Shown in pieces: positions 19,053-27,562 of a stretch of DNA of 64,000 nt. Position 1 is the stretch's first letter. The number at the start of each line of letters is the position of its first letter. The position numbers were made by a program, and so were the translations under genes. Location of the stretch: positions 1 to 64,000 of the forward strand of contig NZ_LXIE01000049.1 of the NCBI RefSeq assembly GCF_001641085.1, given 5' to 3'. Origin of the DNA: Aequorivita soesokkakensis (GTDB lineage: Bacteria; Bacteroidota; Bacteroidia; Flavobacteriales; Flavobacteriaceae). Under the pieces are notes generated by a model. It saw only the letters and a list, made by a program, of their open reading frames with translations. It was not told where the DNA came from and ran no database searches.

Positions 19053-19116
19053 AAAATTAAAAAAACAGTCCGGAATATGGCTATAAACATTCATAATTGC
19101 CATGCTTCCGAACTGT
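19053..19116 (-). terminator. Rho-independent terminator after ric, abutting the next gene
   Basis: On the minus strand a long stem (arms 19099-19116 and 19065-19081, ACAGTtCGGAA pairing with TTCCGgACTGT) is followed by a run of seven T. It should end the ric transcript, yet the start codon of the following gene is only 6 nt further on. Confidence 0.7.
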
Positions 19117-19173
19117 CCTAAAAACCAATCAAATAAAAATCTAGATTTGGGGCTAGAAAAAATCTTCTAAACT

Positions 19174-19899
19174 TTAATTTTTCTTTAATTTCTTTTCCAA
19201 ATTCAAAGCTTTTGGGAAAAGGATATTATTTTCCAAATGCACGTGTTGGTGCAAATCCTGCTCAAATTCTTCCAGTTTTGCATAAAAGGCGCGGTAGGTA
19301 TTGCAAGCGCCTTGGGGCGGCGTGTAATTATTGCTTAGTTCGGCAATTCTTCGCATAATTTCACCAGCTTCCTCATGTTCGGCTTCCATCATTTTTATTG
19401 GATTTTCAACGGTTCCAAAATGGATTGCGGGAATATCACTTCCCTCCCGTTCTGCTTTTACCAATTTTTTTATGAAAGGAAAAAGAATCAGCTCTTCCTT
19501 TTTCATGTGTGCTGCCAATTCTTGCACCACTTGAGTTACCAAAGCTTCAATTTCACCCAGCTCGGTGTAATGATGGCCGTGCACGTGGTTCACCCTTTTG
19601 GAATACTGAAGCAACATTGGGCTGCTTTCTTCCACATAACCGTGGTGCACGTTAATAATATGGTCTGTTAGAAAGTCAAGCTTCCAACTGTTGAAATCCT
19701 TTGCGCGATCCTCTATGGCATCCAAACTTAAAAGCTCTGCTTCTAAAATAACAGGATCAATTTTCGCTTTTTCACAGGCTTTTTTGATACTAATTCCGCC
19801 GCCACAGCAAAAGTCTATTCCGTGTTTTTTAAAAATATGTGCGGCTTTTATGTTTTCGGTAACCATATCGGCTACAGTGCGTTCTTGAAATGTTGTCAT
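19174..19899 (-). CDS. ric: Di-iron iron-sulfur cluster repair protein Ric (ScdA/YtfE)
   Basis: About 241 aa from the ATG at 19899. The N-terminal ScdA domain contains FKKHGIDFCCGGG; the C-terminal hemerythrin-like domain carries histidines in ITDHIINVHHGYV, HGHHY, FPFIKKL, EAEHEEAGEIM and HQHVHLENNILFPKA. Ric repairs Fe-S clusters damaged by NO or peroxide, fitting a denitrifier. An upstream TTG (19932) is open but lies before the inferred transcription start, so the ATG is chosen. Regulated by its own FNR-type promoter. Confidence 0.93.
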   Translation of the reverse strand: MTTFQERTVADMVTENIKAAHIFKKHGIDFCCGGGISIKKACEKAKIDPVILEAELLSLDAIEDRAKDFNSWKLDFLTDHIINVHHGYVEESSPMLLQYSKRVNHVHGHHYTELGEIEALVTQVVQELAAHMKKEELILFPFIKKLVKAEREGSDIPAIHFGTVENPIKMMEAEHEEAGEIMRRIAELSNNYTPPQGACNTYRAFYAKLEEFEQDLHQHVHLENNILFPKALNLEKKLKKN

Positions 19900-19929
19900 T
19901 TTTTCTGAATTTTTACGAATAATACTCTG

Positions 19930-19972
19930 CAAATTTCAGAAGAAAGGAAGGAATAAAATATGACCTAAATCA
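19930..19972 (-). promoter_or_regulatory. FNR/FixK-type site plus -7 box for ric
   Basis: TGATTTAGGTCA (minus strand, 19961-19972), a 23-nt gap, then GAAATTTG (19930-19937), five of six matches. The inferred start near 19925 leaves 26 nt to the ATG and excludes the TTG at 19932. Confidence 0.7.
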
Positions 19973-20003
19973 TAAAAGGATAAATTTATCTTATTTTAAA
20001 TGT

Positions 20004-20468
20004 TTATTCCCAAAATGGATCGTGATACTCTGGAGTTTTTTCAAGGTGGCTATGAATTTCCTCAATTTTTTCAAGCTGTTCCTCAGTTGCTACTTTTTGA
20101 ATTTCATTAAAAAGGATCCGTTCCTCAAACCTAATATGTGCATCCAGTTCCTCTTCCAAACGGTTAAGTGATTTTTCGGGATTTTTCGTGTCGGTAAAAA
20201 GACGTTTTATACGGCGGTGTTCTTTTAGGGCGCGTTCAATCAATTCATTGTCCTTATCAAGAATTGGAAAAACATATTTTTCCTCATCACTGAAATGTGG
20301 TTTAATTTCATGCTGAAAGAACCATTTTGCATATTCACTAAGCCGTTCAGTTTCAATATTTTTACTAAAACCTTTCCGCAGTTTCCAACTGAAGAGCAAG
20401 CCGAAATGATGTTGGCGGCTCAGTGGCTGTAATGCTTTGTGACGTTTTATTGGCTTTTTCTTTTCCAT
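20004..20468 (-). CDS. Hemerythrin HHE-domain protein
   Basis: 154 aa with a four-helix hemerythrin pattern: SRQHHFGLL, FFQHEIKPHFSDEEKYVFP, EHRRIKRLF and HIRFEERILFNEI supply the iron-binding His, Glu and Asp residues. It binds O2, NO or iron; which one is not visible from sequence. It follows the Rrf2 regulator by 30 nt and is probably co-transcribed, suggesting a stress-sensing unit next to ric. Confidence 0.85.
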   Translation of the reverse strand: MEKKKPIKRHKALQPLSRQHHFGLLFSWKLRKGFSKNIETERLSEYAKWFFQHEIKPHFSDEEKYVFPILDKDNELIERALKEHRRIKRLFTDTKNPEKSLNRLEEELDAHIRFEERILFNEIQKVATEEQLEKIEEIHSHLEKTPEYHDPFWE

Positions 20469-20498
20469 TATTGAATATATTTTGAACCAGTATTTTAA

Positions 20499-20927
20499 TT
20501 ATACTTTTAAAAAAGTTTCACCCTCCTCCAAGTTTGATGCGAGATCCATTACCAATGTATTTTCACACATATGTTTCAAACCATTCCGCACAACCATAAA
20601 CTGATCGTGCACCGGACAAGGTTTTTCGGAAGAGCATTCGCGAAGCCCCAAACCACAACCGTTAAAAATAGCATCCCCGTCAATTACGGCAACAATTTCA
20701 GCCAATTTTAGTGTTGAATTCTTTTCCAAATAAAATCCGCCGTTTGGTCCTTTTCTAGAACGTATCACATTTTCCCTTGCCAATTGCTGGCATACTTTTG
20801 CCGTAAATGGCTCGGGGGAATCTACGGCTTTTGCAATTTCTGTAATATTTGGACGCAAATCCTGCAGCGATTGTTTTGCTATAAAAAGAACGGCCCTTAT
20901 GCCGTATTCACATGCTTTTGAAAACAT
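20499..20927 (-). CDS. Rrf2-family iron-sulfur transcription regulator
   Basis: 142 aa with the Rrf2 winged-helix start (MFSKACEYGIRAVLFIA) and recognition region SPEPFTAKVCQQL. Three cysteines in CGLGLRECSSEKPC (spacing C-x6-C-x5-C) should bind an Fe-S cluster as in NsrR, IscR and RsrR. In this setting an NO-sensing role is plausible, but redox or Fe-S supply sensing is equally possible. It heads an operon with the hemerythrin gene and lacks the FNR-type site seen at neighbouring promoters. Confidence 0.88.
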   Translation of the reverse strand: MFSKACEYGIRAVLFIAKQSLQDLRPNITEIAKAVDSPEPFTAKVCQQLARENVIRSRKGPNGGFYLEKNSTLKLAEIVAVIDGDAIFNGCGLGLRECSSEKPCPVHDQFMVVRNGLKHMCENTLVMDLASNLEEGETFLKV

Positions 20928-20943
20928 ATTTTTTTGTTTTATT

Positions 20944-20995
20944 CAAAAGTAAGCATCGTATTGCTATTTAAAGATGTAATTATCCTAAAAATCTT
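20944..20995 (-). promoter_or_regulatory. Rrf2 promoter with candidate own operator
   Basis: A perfect -7 box TACTTTTG on the minus strand (20944-20951) gives a 12-nt leader. Upstream, AAGAT (20971-20975) and ATCTT (20991-20995) form inverted half-sites 25 bp end to end, loosely like Rrf2/NsrR operators. The -7 match is solid; the operator is tentative. Confidence 0.45.
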
Positions 20996-21006
20996 CTTAA
21001 AAAAGA

Positions 21007-22275
21007 TTAATTATTAAATCTTTTTCGGGCTTCAATATCCAAAGCTTCCCGATGATCTGGGTGTGCTATGGAAATAAGTGCTTTTGCACGTTGCTCCAAC
21101 CCTTTTCCGAAGAGATTCACCACGCCATATTCCGTAACCACATAATGAACGTGTGCCCGGGTAGTTGTAACGCTGGCACCTTCTTTCAAAAACGGCGTGA
21201 TTTTAGAAACACCTTTATTGGTAATGGAAGGCATTGCAATAATTGGCTTACCTCCTTCCGAAAGTGAAGCACCACGAATAAAATCCATCTGTCCACCCAC
21301 TCCGGAATATTGATACATCCCAATGCTATCTGCACAAACTTGGCCGGTTAAATCAATTTCAATAGCGCTGTTTATTGCCGTTACTTTTGGGTTTCTGCGA
21401 ATTATAGCGGTATCATTTGTATAGCCCGCTTCCTTAAAATGCACAATTGGGTTATCGTCAATAAAATCGTATAGCTTTTGGGTTCCCATTGCGAAACAGG
21501 TAACTATCTTTCCGGTTTTTATCTCTTTATCCTCACCCGTAATTATGCCTTTTTCCACCAAGGGAAGAATGCCGTCGCTGAACATTTCTGTGTGAATTCC
21601 CAATCTTTTATGGTTGCCCAAATTATGAAGTACAGCGTTCGGAATATTGCCGATGCCCATTTGCAGGGTGGCGCCATCTTCCACCAATCCAGCAACGTGC
21701 CTGCCAATAGTAGCTTCAACTTCTGTAGGTATTCCCAAAACTGAAGCATGGATAGGTTCATCAATTTCCACTGCAAAGTCTATATTTTTTATATGAATTA
21801 TACCATCACCATGGGTTCTTGGAACTTGTGGATTTATTTGTGCTATAACCTTTTTTGCAGTTTGAATTGCTGGTAAAGTTACGTCCACCGAAACGCCAAG
21901 CGAGCAATAGCCGTGCTTATCAGGTGGTGAAACCTGAATGAAAGCTACATCCAACGGTAAAATATTTCTTCTAAAAAGCCAATGGATTTCACTTAAAAAA
22001 ACGGGAATATAATCTCCGTGAATGGTGTTTACGCCCTTCCGAACATTATCGCCCACAAAACAGCTGGAAAGATGAAAAGCTTCGGTGTAAGGAGCTTGTG
22101 TATATTTAGCTTCGCCGTGGGTATGAATTTGGACTATTTCAACATTTTTAAGTTCACGATATCTTTCACACAAAGTGTTTATTAACAAATTGGGCGTCAT
22201 TGCCGCGCCTTGAAAAAATACGCGATTATTTGATTTTACTATAGATACAGCCTCTTCGGCGGAAACGATTTGCAT
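21007..22275 (-). CDS. Acetyl-CoA hydrolase/4-hydroxybutyrate CoA-transferase family protein
   Basis: About 422 aa from the ATG at 22275, the normal length of the family. Visible motifs include VFFQGAAMTPN near the start, QVSPPDKHGYCSLGVSVD, and IGMYQYSGVGGQMDFIRGA with the CoA-transferase region after it. It moves CoA between acyl-CoA and a free acid such as acetate, butyrate or succinate; the substrate cannot be read from sequence. The TTG at 22293 lies before the inferred transcription start and is rejected. FNR-type control suggests a part in anaerobic acetate or short-chain acid metabolism, possibly with the ADP-forming synthetase at 27563. Confidence 0.9.
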   Translation of the reverse strand: MQIVSAEEAVSIVKSNNRVFFQGAAMTPNLLINTLCERYRELKNVEIVQIHTHGEAKYTQAPYTEAFHLSSCFVGDNVRKGVNTIHGDYIPVFLSEIHWLFRRNILPLDVAFIQVSPPDKHGYCSLGVSVDVTLPAIQTAKKVIAQINPQVPRTHGDGIIHIKNIDFAVEIDEPIHASVLGIPTEVEATIGRHVAGLVEDGATLQMGIGNIPNAVLHNLGNHKRLGIHTEMFSDGILPLVEKGIITGEDKEIKTGKIVTCFAMGTQKLYDFIDDNPIVHFKEAGYTNDTAIIRRNPKVTAINSAIEIDLTGQVCADSIGMYQYSGVGGQMDFIRGASLSEGGKPIIAMPSITNKGVSKITPFLKEGASVTTTRAHVHYVVTEYGVVNLFGKGLEQRAKALISIAHPDHREALDIEARKRFNN

Positions 22276-22290
22276 GTTTTTAATTTTATG

Positions 22291-22333
22291 CAAAGGTTGG
22301 ATATCTTGTCGATTCTGAATATGATTTTAGTCA
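22291..22333 (-). promoter_or_regulatory. FNR/FixK-type site plus -7 box for the CoA-transferase
   Basis: TGACTAAAATCA (minus strand, 22322-22333) then, after 23 nt, AACCTTTG (22291-22298), identical to the ccoI -7 box. Leader 11 nt to the ATG at 22275. Confidence 0.7.
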
Positions 22334-22386
22334 GATTTAACTATAAAAAGAATATTTTTTTCTTTGTGCTCTTTGTAAAAATCTTG

Positions 22387-22434
22387 GTGAACTTTGTGGT
22401 TAATTTACGCACCTTTTTTAACCACAAAGTCCAC
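22387..22434. repeat. Imperfect inverted repeat (CTTTGTGGTTAA type)
   Basis: Arms 22387-22403 and 22418-22434 pair at 16 of 17 positions (TTAACCACAAAG with its complement) around a 14-nt loop, flanked by further CTTTGTG and CACAAAG pieces. It lies between the thioredoxin-like gene end and the CoA-transferase start, where it could stop or stabilise transcripts. Confidence 0.7.
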
Positions 22435-22473
22435 GGAGGGAAGGCGCAAAGGTCACAAAGGTTTTCTCTAAAT

Positions 22474-23070
22474 TTAAGCCCGAACTTCTAATGTCTCCAA
22501 AATATCGTTCACAATGGAAACGCCCTTATCATTATTATACCAAATTTGAAGCATTTCCTTAAAGGCATCATCAATCTTTCCGTGGTGCAATTTGTAATCG
22601 TTTAATAATTTTGTTGCGGCTTTGGAACGTGGGCCGAAAGTTTTAAGCACATTGAAATTTTCATCAAGCATAATAACTATAGGAATGGAACGGGAACCGT
22701 TGGTTAAAAACGCATCCATCAATTCTGGGTTTTCATCGCGAAGCACAATTTTCAAATCTATATTCTCTGAAATTTCTGCAATCTTGTTTAGAAAAGGAAG
22801 CGTTTGCGCAGCATCGCCACACCACGGTTCGCTAATTACAAGCCAAGTTTGCTTTTCTGAAATATTTTTGAAAATTTCAATACTTTCTTCTGAAATTTCA
22901 GCGGTTTTGTCCAGTCTTTTTGTGCGGCTAAAGTTTAGTTTTGTATAGTCAATTTTTTCCTGGGTTTGTTCGCCAGTAGTTCTACCTTCTTCAACCAATT
23001 GTTTGAAAAGCAAGTTGTATTCCGAATAGTCCATTGCCTTTTTTACCGAATTTTCTAGTAAAGTCTTCAT
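22474..23070 (-). CDS. Thioredoxin-like protein with atypical active site
   Basis: 198 aa. The thioredoxin fold is recognisable from WLVISEPWCGDAAQTLPFLNKIA and the cis-proline loop SRSIPIVIML. The active site reads C-G-D-A: the second cysteine is replaced by alanine, as in the thioredoxin_9 group common in Bacteroidetes and Firmicutes, so it is probably not a simple disulfide reductase. Its start overlaps the nadB stop by 4 nt, tying it to the nor-nad operon. A role in protecting NadA or NadB is inference. Confidence 0.75.
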   Translation of the reverse strand: MKTLLENSVKKAMDYSEYNLLFKQLVEEGRTTGEQTQEKIDYTKLNFSRTKRLDKTAEISEESIEIFKNISEKQTWLVISEPWCGDAAQTLPFLNKIAEISENIDLKIVLRDENPELMDAFLTNGSRSIPIVIMLDENFNVLKTFGPRSKAATKLLNDYKLHHGKIDDAFKEMLQIWYNNDKGVSIVNDILETLEVRA

Positions 23071-24644
23071 ACTTTTTCTTCTAATTTTTTTTTATAATCT
23101 TCATTAAAATACCCCCCACGATTTTCTTTTCGTTTTAAGGATTGCTGAATAATCAAATGTGCCACATTTACCATATTCCGAAGCTCGGAAAGCACCGTGT
23201 TTAGCTTGTGTTTTTGGTAAAGCGCTTCCGTTTCAAAATACAATTTTTCAAGTTGAAGGGAAGCTTCATTTAGATCATTATTATTTCGCACCACTCCTGC
23301 AAATCTTCGCATCAACCGTTGCAATTCCATTATTTTCAGCTGAAGAATTTCAGAGTCTTTTAATAAAACCGTGCCTGCGTCATTCCATTCAGGAATGATT
23401 TTGGTCGTACGTGAAGGCTGATGTTTACGTAGATACTTAAAAATGCGATCTGCATAAACCAATGCTTCCAATAATGAATTGGAAGCCAACCGATTGGCGC
23501 CATGTAAACCCGTGTATGAACATTCGCCACAGGCAAAAAGATTTTTCAAGGAAGTTTTTCCTTCCATATCTACAACAATACCGCCACATAAATAATGTGA
23601 TGCCGGCACTACGGGAATCCAATCTTTTGCAATGTTAATATTCTTCTGCAAACAGGTTTCATAAATATTTGGAAAATGTTTTTTAAAATCTTCGATATTC
23701 AAATGTGTACAATCCAAGAAAACCCAGTCATCACCGGATTTTTTTATTTCAGAATCTATTGCGCGCGAAACGATATCTCGTGAAGCCAACTCGCCCCGTT
23801 CGTCGTAATTCAACATAAACCGTTCGCCATTTCTATTCCGAAGAAACGCTCCAAACCCGCGCACTGCCTCGGAAATTAAAAATGAAGCTCCGTTATTTCC
23901 ATCGTAAAGTGCAGTGGGATGAAATTGTATAAACTCCATATTTTGGATTCTCGCCTTTGCGCGATACACCATCGCAATACCATCACCCGTAGCCACGGCC
24001 GGATTTGTGGTGTGTCCGTAAACCTGCCCCATTCCACCAGAAGCGAGTGTTGTACAATCTGCTTTTATTGTGAAAATATTTCCCGAAATCTGGTCCAAAA
24101 CATAAGCGCCGTAACACGAAATTTCATTCGGTTTCTCTTCAGAAAAATGGTGCTCCGTTATCAAATCTATTGCGAAATGATGCGGCAGTAGTGTGATGTT
24201 CACAAGTTGATTGGCACGTTCCAAAAGCGCACGCTCAATCTCATTGCCCGTTGTGTCTTTATGATGGATTACCCTAAATTCGGAATGGCCTCCTTCCCTA
24301 CCTAAATTGAGTTCGCCATCGTCATCTCTGTCAAATTTGGCACCCCATTCCATCAATTCCTTCAACCTTTTTGGGCCATCCTTTATTACCATTTCCACAA
24401 CGGCTTTGTCGCAAAGTCCGTCGCCCGCAATCAGCGTGTCTTCAATGTGCTTTTGAAAGGAATCTTCCTTTAAATCGAAAACCGCGGCAACGCCGCCTTG
24501 GGCATATTTGGTGTTCGATTCGGACTCGTTGGCTTTTGTAACAACGGTTATTTTTTTCTTCGGAAATTCAGCAGCAAGTTTCACAGCAAGTGTTAAACCC
24601 GCAGCGCCCGAACCGATAATCAAGAAATTTGTTTCCATCGTCAT
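23067..24644 (-). CDS. nadB: L-aspartate oxidase NadB
   Basis: 525 aa of the fumarate reductase/succinate dehydrogenase flavoprotein family. The FAD site is [16 protein letters not shown] at the N-terminus; [14 protein letters not shown] and [16 protein letters not shown] with catalytic histidine and arginine follow, then [15 protein letters not shown] near residue 385. It oxidises aspartate to iminoaspartate using O2 or, without oxygen, fumarate. Its ATG overlaps the nadA stop (ATGA), so translation is coupled. Confidence 0.95.
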   Translation of the reverse strand: MTMETNFLIIGSGAAGLTLAVKLAAEFPKKKITVVTKANESESNTKYAQGGVAAVFDLKEDSFQKHIEDTLIAGDGLCDKAVVEMVIKDGPKRLKELMEWGAKFDRDDDGELNLGREGGHSEFRVIHHKDTTGNEIERALLERANQLVNITLLPHHFAIDLITEHHFSEEKPNEISCYGAYVLDQISGNIFTIKADCTTLASGGMGQVYGHTTNPAVATGDGIAMVYRAKARIQNMEFIQFHPTALYDGNNGASFLISEAVRGFGAFLRNRNGERFMLNYDERGELASRDIVSRAIDSEIKKSGDDWVFLDCTHLNIEDFKKHFPNIYETCLQKNINIAKDWIPVVPASHYLCGGIVVDMEGKTSLKNLFACGECSYTGLHGANRLASNSLLEALVYADRIFKYLRKHQPSRTTKIIPEWNDAGTVLLKDSEILQLKIMELQRLMRRFAGVVRNNNDLNEASLQLEKLYFETEALYQKHKLNTVLSELRNMVNVAHLIIQQSLKRKENRGGYFNEDYKKKLEEKV

Positions 24645-25567
24645 TTTGATAATTCCAGCATTCGTTCAATGGGCAAAAAGGCCTTTTTTCGTATTTCTTC
24701 GGAAACTTCTATTTGCGGATTTTCATTGAGCAAACAGTTGTACAATTTTTGCAGCGTGTTCATTTTCATAAACGCGCATTCGCTGCAGGCGCAAGTATTG
24801 TCCTCTTCCGCAGGGGCGGGAATCAATACAGCTTGCGGTACTTCCTGCTGCATTTTATGAAGAATTCCAGCTTCGGTGGCAACGATGAATTTTTCCGAAG
24901 GATGCTTTTTCACATAATCAATCATTCCAGCGGTAGAACCTATATAATTCGCAGTTTCCAGAATATGGCTCTCGCTTTCGGGATGCGCTATTATTTTTGA
25001 ACCGGGATGTTCTTTGTACAATTTTAAAAGCTTATCGATTGAAAAAACTTCGTGCACTATACACGCGCCGTCCCAAAGCAGCATTTTCCTTCCAGTTTTT
25101 TTCTGAATATATTTCCCCAAATTTTTATCGGGTGCAAAAATAATAGGCACGTCTTTTGGCACGGAATTCACTATTTTTTCGGCGTTGGAAGAGGTACAGA
25201 TAATATCACTCAGGGCTTTTACTTCCGCAGAGCAGTTCACGTAGGTAATAACCACATGGTCCGGATGAGCCTCAACTAATTTCTGAAAAACATCGGGTGG
25301 ACACGAATCTGCCAAAGAACAGCCCGCCATCAAATCGGGCAACAAAACTTTTTTATTGGGGTTTAAAATCTTCGCAGTTTCCGCCATAAAATGTACGCCT
25401 GCGAAAACGATAATTTCTGCATCCGTTTCTGCAGCTTTTTGCGAAAGACCCAAACTGTCACCCACATAGTCTGCCACTTCCTGAATTTCGGGTACTTGGT
25501 AATAGTGCGCGAGGATGACGGCATTTTTCTGTTTTTTCAGTTCGGTTATTTTTTGATGTAAATCCAT
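24641..25567 (-). CDS. nadA: Quinolinate synthase NadA
   Basis: 308 aa, usual length. Repeated NadA segments are visible: [21 protein letters not shown] near the start, the cysteine in [11 protein letters not shown], and [14 protein letters not shown] near the C-terminus, together supplying the three [4Fe-4S] ligands. It condenses iminoaspartate with dihydroxyacetone phosphate to quinolinate for NAD synthesis. The cluster is destroyed by oxygen and NO, which may explain its place directly after norB (5-nt gap). Confidence 0.95.
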   Translation of the reverse strand: MDLHQKITELKKQKNAVILAHYYQVPEIQEVADYVGDSLGLSQKAAETDAEIIVFAGVHFMAETAKILNPNKKVLLPDLMAGCSLADSCPPDVFQKLVEAHPDHVVITYVNCSAEVKALSDIICTSSNAEKIVNSVPKDVPIIFAPDKNLGKYIQKKTGRKMLLWDGACIVHEVFSIDKLLKLYKEHPGSKIIAHPESESHILETANYIGSTAGMIDYVKKHPSEKFIVATEAGILHKMQQEVPQAVLIPAPAEEDNTCACSECAFMKMNTLQKLYNCLLNENPQIEVSEEIRKKAFLPIERMLELSK

Positions 25568-25572
25568 CGTAA

Positions 25573-26898
25573 TTATGGTTTAATTTTTTGAAGAAATGCT
25601 TTGAAAATAGGTGTTGCAACAATCAACAGTGAAATGAAAATCCCTATTCCAAAGATGAAAAAAGAGATGTAATACGGCACGAGCGAATCCTGCATTTCAG
25701 AAAACAATCCGGTTTTTGAAACATACATCCAATAGCTTCTTTTTCCGCCGGCAATCAGCAGTGAAATCCAAAAAAAGAACAGCGAAATGTTGAATGAAAT
25801 GAAGCCTCGTTGGATCCATTTCCTATCAGTTTTGAAGTCGGGATAAATTTGGTGCACGATAAAAAACAAGGCCGAAAAAAGTATCGTTGTGTTAATACCA
25901 ATGGTTGTTCCCATGGAATGCGCCACCGTAATATGCGTGCCGTGGGTAAAGAAATTGATGGCTGGAATAGAAAAAAGAAGTGCGAGAATTATATTCAGAA
26001 AAATCCACAAATCTGTGGAAAGCAAAAACCTGTATGCCATTGGGTGGTTTTCCTTTTCAACCTTTAAAACGGAGCGTTTCCAATTATAAATAATGGAAGC
26101 CAAAACAACCCATTCCGTCATACTTATTGCATAAGCAACATAGCGAATCCACGGCTGTGTTGGCAATAAATAGGTATGGTGCGCCCAGCCGAACATTAAA
26201 TTTGTCAACCCCAAAAAGTAGAAGAAAAAGGCAATTTTATTCGTGGCTACATTACTGTCCTTCTTAATTTTCGACATCAAATAAATGGAAATTCCGTACA
26301 CAAGCATATTCCATGATCCGGTGAAGGAGCCGTAACTCTTCCATTGAATGGAAAAATCCTTGATAAAATTCAACCTAAAAAAATCAAACAACCAAAAATG
26401 CGCTTCCAGCAAATGGTAACACATAAAAACGATGCCCGTGCCCCACATCCAGTAATAAACTGGCCAACCTTTTACGTTTTTATAAAGTGTTTTAAAATAA
26501 TTTATTCCGAAGAGTACCCAGCCAATCAAAATTGGAACAATCAAAACCGGCGTAAAGGCAAAATATTCCCTTCCTTCCGTATAATCAAATGCAAACGAAA
26601 AGTAAATGGCGATGCCCGTTAACAGGAAAATGATGAAGTGGATTTTTGCCAACAATGGTGAAAAAAGTTTGAATTTTTCAACATAAGTGAGGAAAAAATA
26701 GATGCTTCCGGTAGCACAAAGTACAATCCACGAAATGACCGATGTAACGTGAAAAGGTCGCATTTTTGAAAAAGGGATTTGTTCCTTCAAAAATTCGGGC
26801 ATTAAATATTGAAACGAAGCCGTTAAGCCGAAGAACATTCCTAAAAACAATGCACTCATGGCGAAAAGAAGGAAATAAATTGGGGCTTTACTTTTCAT
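25573..26898 (-). CDS. norB: Nitric oxide reductase large subunit NorB (cNOR)
   Basis: 441 aa with about twelve membrane helices. Histidine ligands are visible in [11 protein letters not shown] (heme b), [10 protein letters not shown] (FeB) and [13 protein letters not shown] (heme b and b3), with the conserved glutamate in LLEAHFW. Pseudomonas NorB is of similar size, about 466 aa. The enzyme reduces NO to N2O, taking electrons from NorC encoded just upstream. The sequence is diverged from proteobacterial NorB but keeps the order of ligands. It is followed 5 nt later by nadA. Confidence 0.9.
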   Translation of the reverse strand: MKSKAPIYFLLFAMSALFLGMFFGLTASFQYLMPEFLKEQIPFSKMRPFHVTSVISWIVLCATGSIYFFLTYVEKFKLFSPLLAKIHFIIFLLTGIAIYFSFAFDYTEGREYFAFTPVLIVPILIGWVLFGINYFKTLYKNVKGWPVYYWMWGTGIVFMCYHLLEAHFWLFDFFRLNFIKDFSIQWKSYGSFTGSWNMLVYGISIYLMSKIKKDSNVATNKIAFFFYFLGLTNLMFGWAHHTYLLPTQPWIRYVAYAISMTEWVVLASIIYNWKRSVLKVEKENHPMAYRFLLSTDLWIFLNIILALLFSIPAINFFTHGTHITVAHSMGTTIGINTTILFSALFFIVHQIYPDFKTDRKWIQRGFISFNISLFFFWISLLIAGGKRSYWMYVSKTGLFSEMQDSLVPYYISFFIFGIGIFISLLIVATPIFKAFLQKIKP

Positions 26899-26930
26899 CT
26901 GCCTATAATATTTGTTTTTTAATGGACATA

Positions 26931-26988
26931 TGAAACATCCAATGAGTCATTACGCTATGTATTCTAAAGTTAATGCTCGGATGTTTCA
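26931..26988 (-). repeat. Perfect 10-bp inverted repeat between norC and norB
   Basis: TGAAACATCC (26931-26940) and GGATGTTTCA (26979-26988) are exact complements 38 nt apart. One arm lies in the last codons of norC. In the mRNA they would form a stem just before norB, which could tune stability or stoichiometry. Confidence 0.65.
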
Positions 26989-27410
26989 TTTCTATACTTC
27001 AGTTTTACCCAGCCCGTAGCTTCAATTTCGGCGTCGTAGTTGGGGTAAATTCCCGTTTCATCTACCTGTTTAAAGTATTCCACCAATTCATTTTTTTCTT
27101 CTTCCGAAAAAGTGAATTGAGGCATACTTTTCACACCGCTGTTTAAAAATGCTTTTATGTAAGTTGGTCCTTTGCCTTCTGCGGAATAAACATTGGTTAA
27201 ATCCGGGCCAAGATAACCGCCCAAACCGTAGAGTTGATGACAGGACCAGCAACGATTATTTTGAAATAATTGCTGGCCTTTTACTGCCATAGGGGATAAT
27301 TTTTCAACAGCCACATAGCCATCGGTATTGTAAACCACATAATTATAAAAGCCAAAAATGGCGAGCAAAATGGCAATTGCAAAAATGTAAGGCCTTGAAT
27401 TGGTGGACAT
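26970..27410 (-). CDS. norC: Nitric oxide reductase cytochrome c subunit NorC
   Basis: 146 aa, the same length as Pseudomonas NorC. One N-terminal membrane anchor (about residues 9-27), then GQQLFQNNRCWSCHQLYGLGGYLGPDLT, the classic NorC heme motif, and the axial methionine in VKSMPQFTFSEEE. It passes electrons to NorB. The gene leads the norC-norB-nadA-nadB transcript from an FNR-type promoter shared, back to back, with the acyl-CoA synthetase. Confidence 0.92.
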   Translation of the reverse strand: MSTNSRPYIFAIAILLAIFGFYNYVVYNTDGYVAVEKLSPMAVKGQQLFQNNRCWSCHQLYGLGGYLGPDLTNVYSAEGKGPTYIKAFLNSGVKSMPQFTFSEEEKNELVEYFKQVDETGIYPNYDAEIEATGWVKLKYRNETSEH

Positions 27411-27432
27411 TTCGAAATATCATAATTGCCGA

Positions 27433-27506
27433 TAAAAATACCGCTTCATACTTGCCCTAAATATGATATTTATCAGTTTTTAAGATAAATGTATCTTTTA
27501 ATTTCG
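27433..27506. promoter_or_regulatory. Divergent FNR/FixK-type promoter serving norC and the acyl-CoA synthetase
   Basis: One palindrome TGATATTTATCA (27464-27475) has a -7-like element 23 nt away on both sides: TATTTTTA on the minus strand (27433-27440, five of six) for norC and TAATTTCG on the plus strand (27499-27506, five of six) for the gene at 27563. Leaders are 18 and 52 nt. Confidence 0.7.
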
Positions 27507-27562
27507 CGAATGCTCAAACTAGAGACGATTTCGATTTTAGTTTGGATTTCACTTTCAAAATT

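Noticed and set aside
19900-19932. Longer ric protein starting at TTG 19932
   Set aside because: The TTG lies upstream of the inferred transcription start and adds residues outside the ScdA domain.
22276-22293. Longer CoA-transferase starting at TTG 22293
   Set aside because: That codon overlaps the -7 box and precedes the inferred start of the mRNA.
22474-23070. Classical thioredoxin
   Set aside because: The active site is CGDA, lacking the second cysteine, and the flanking sequence fits an atypical thioredoxin-like group.
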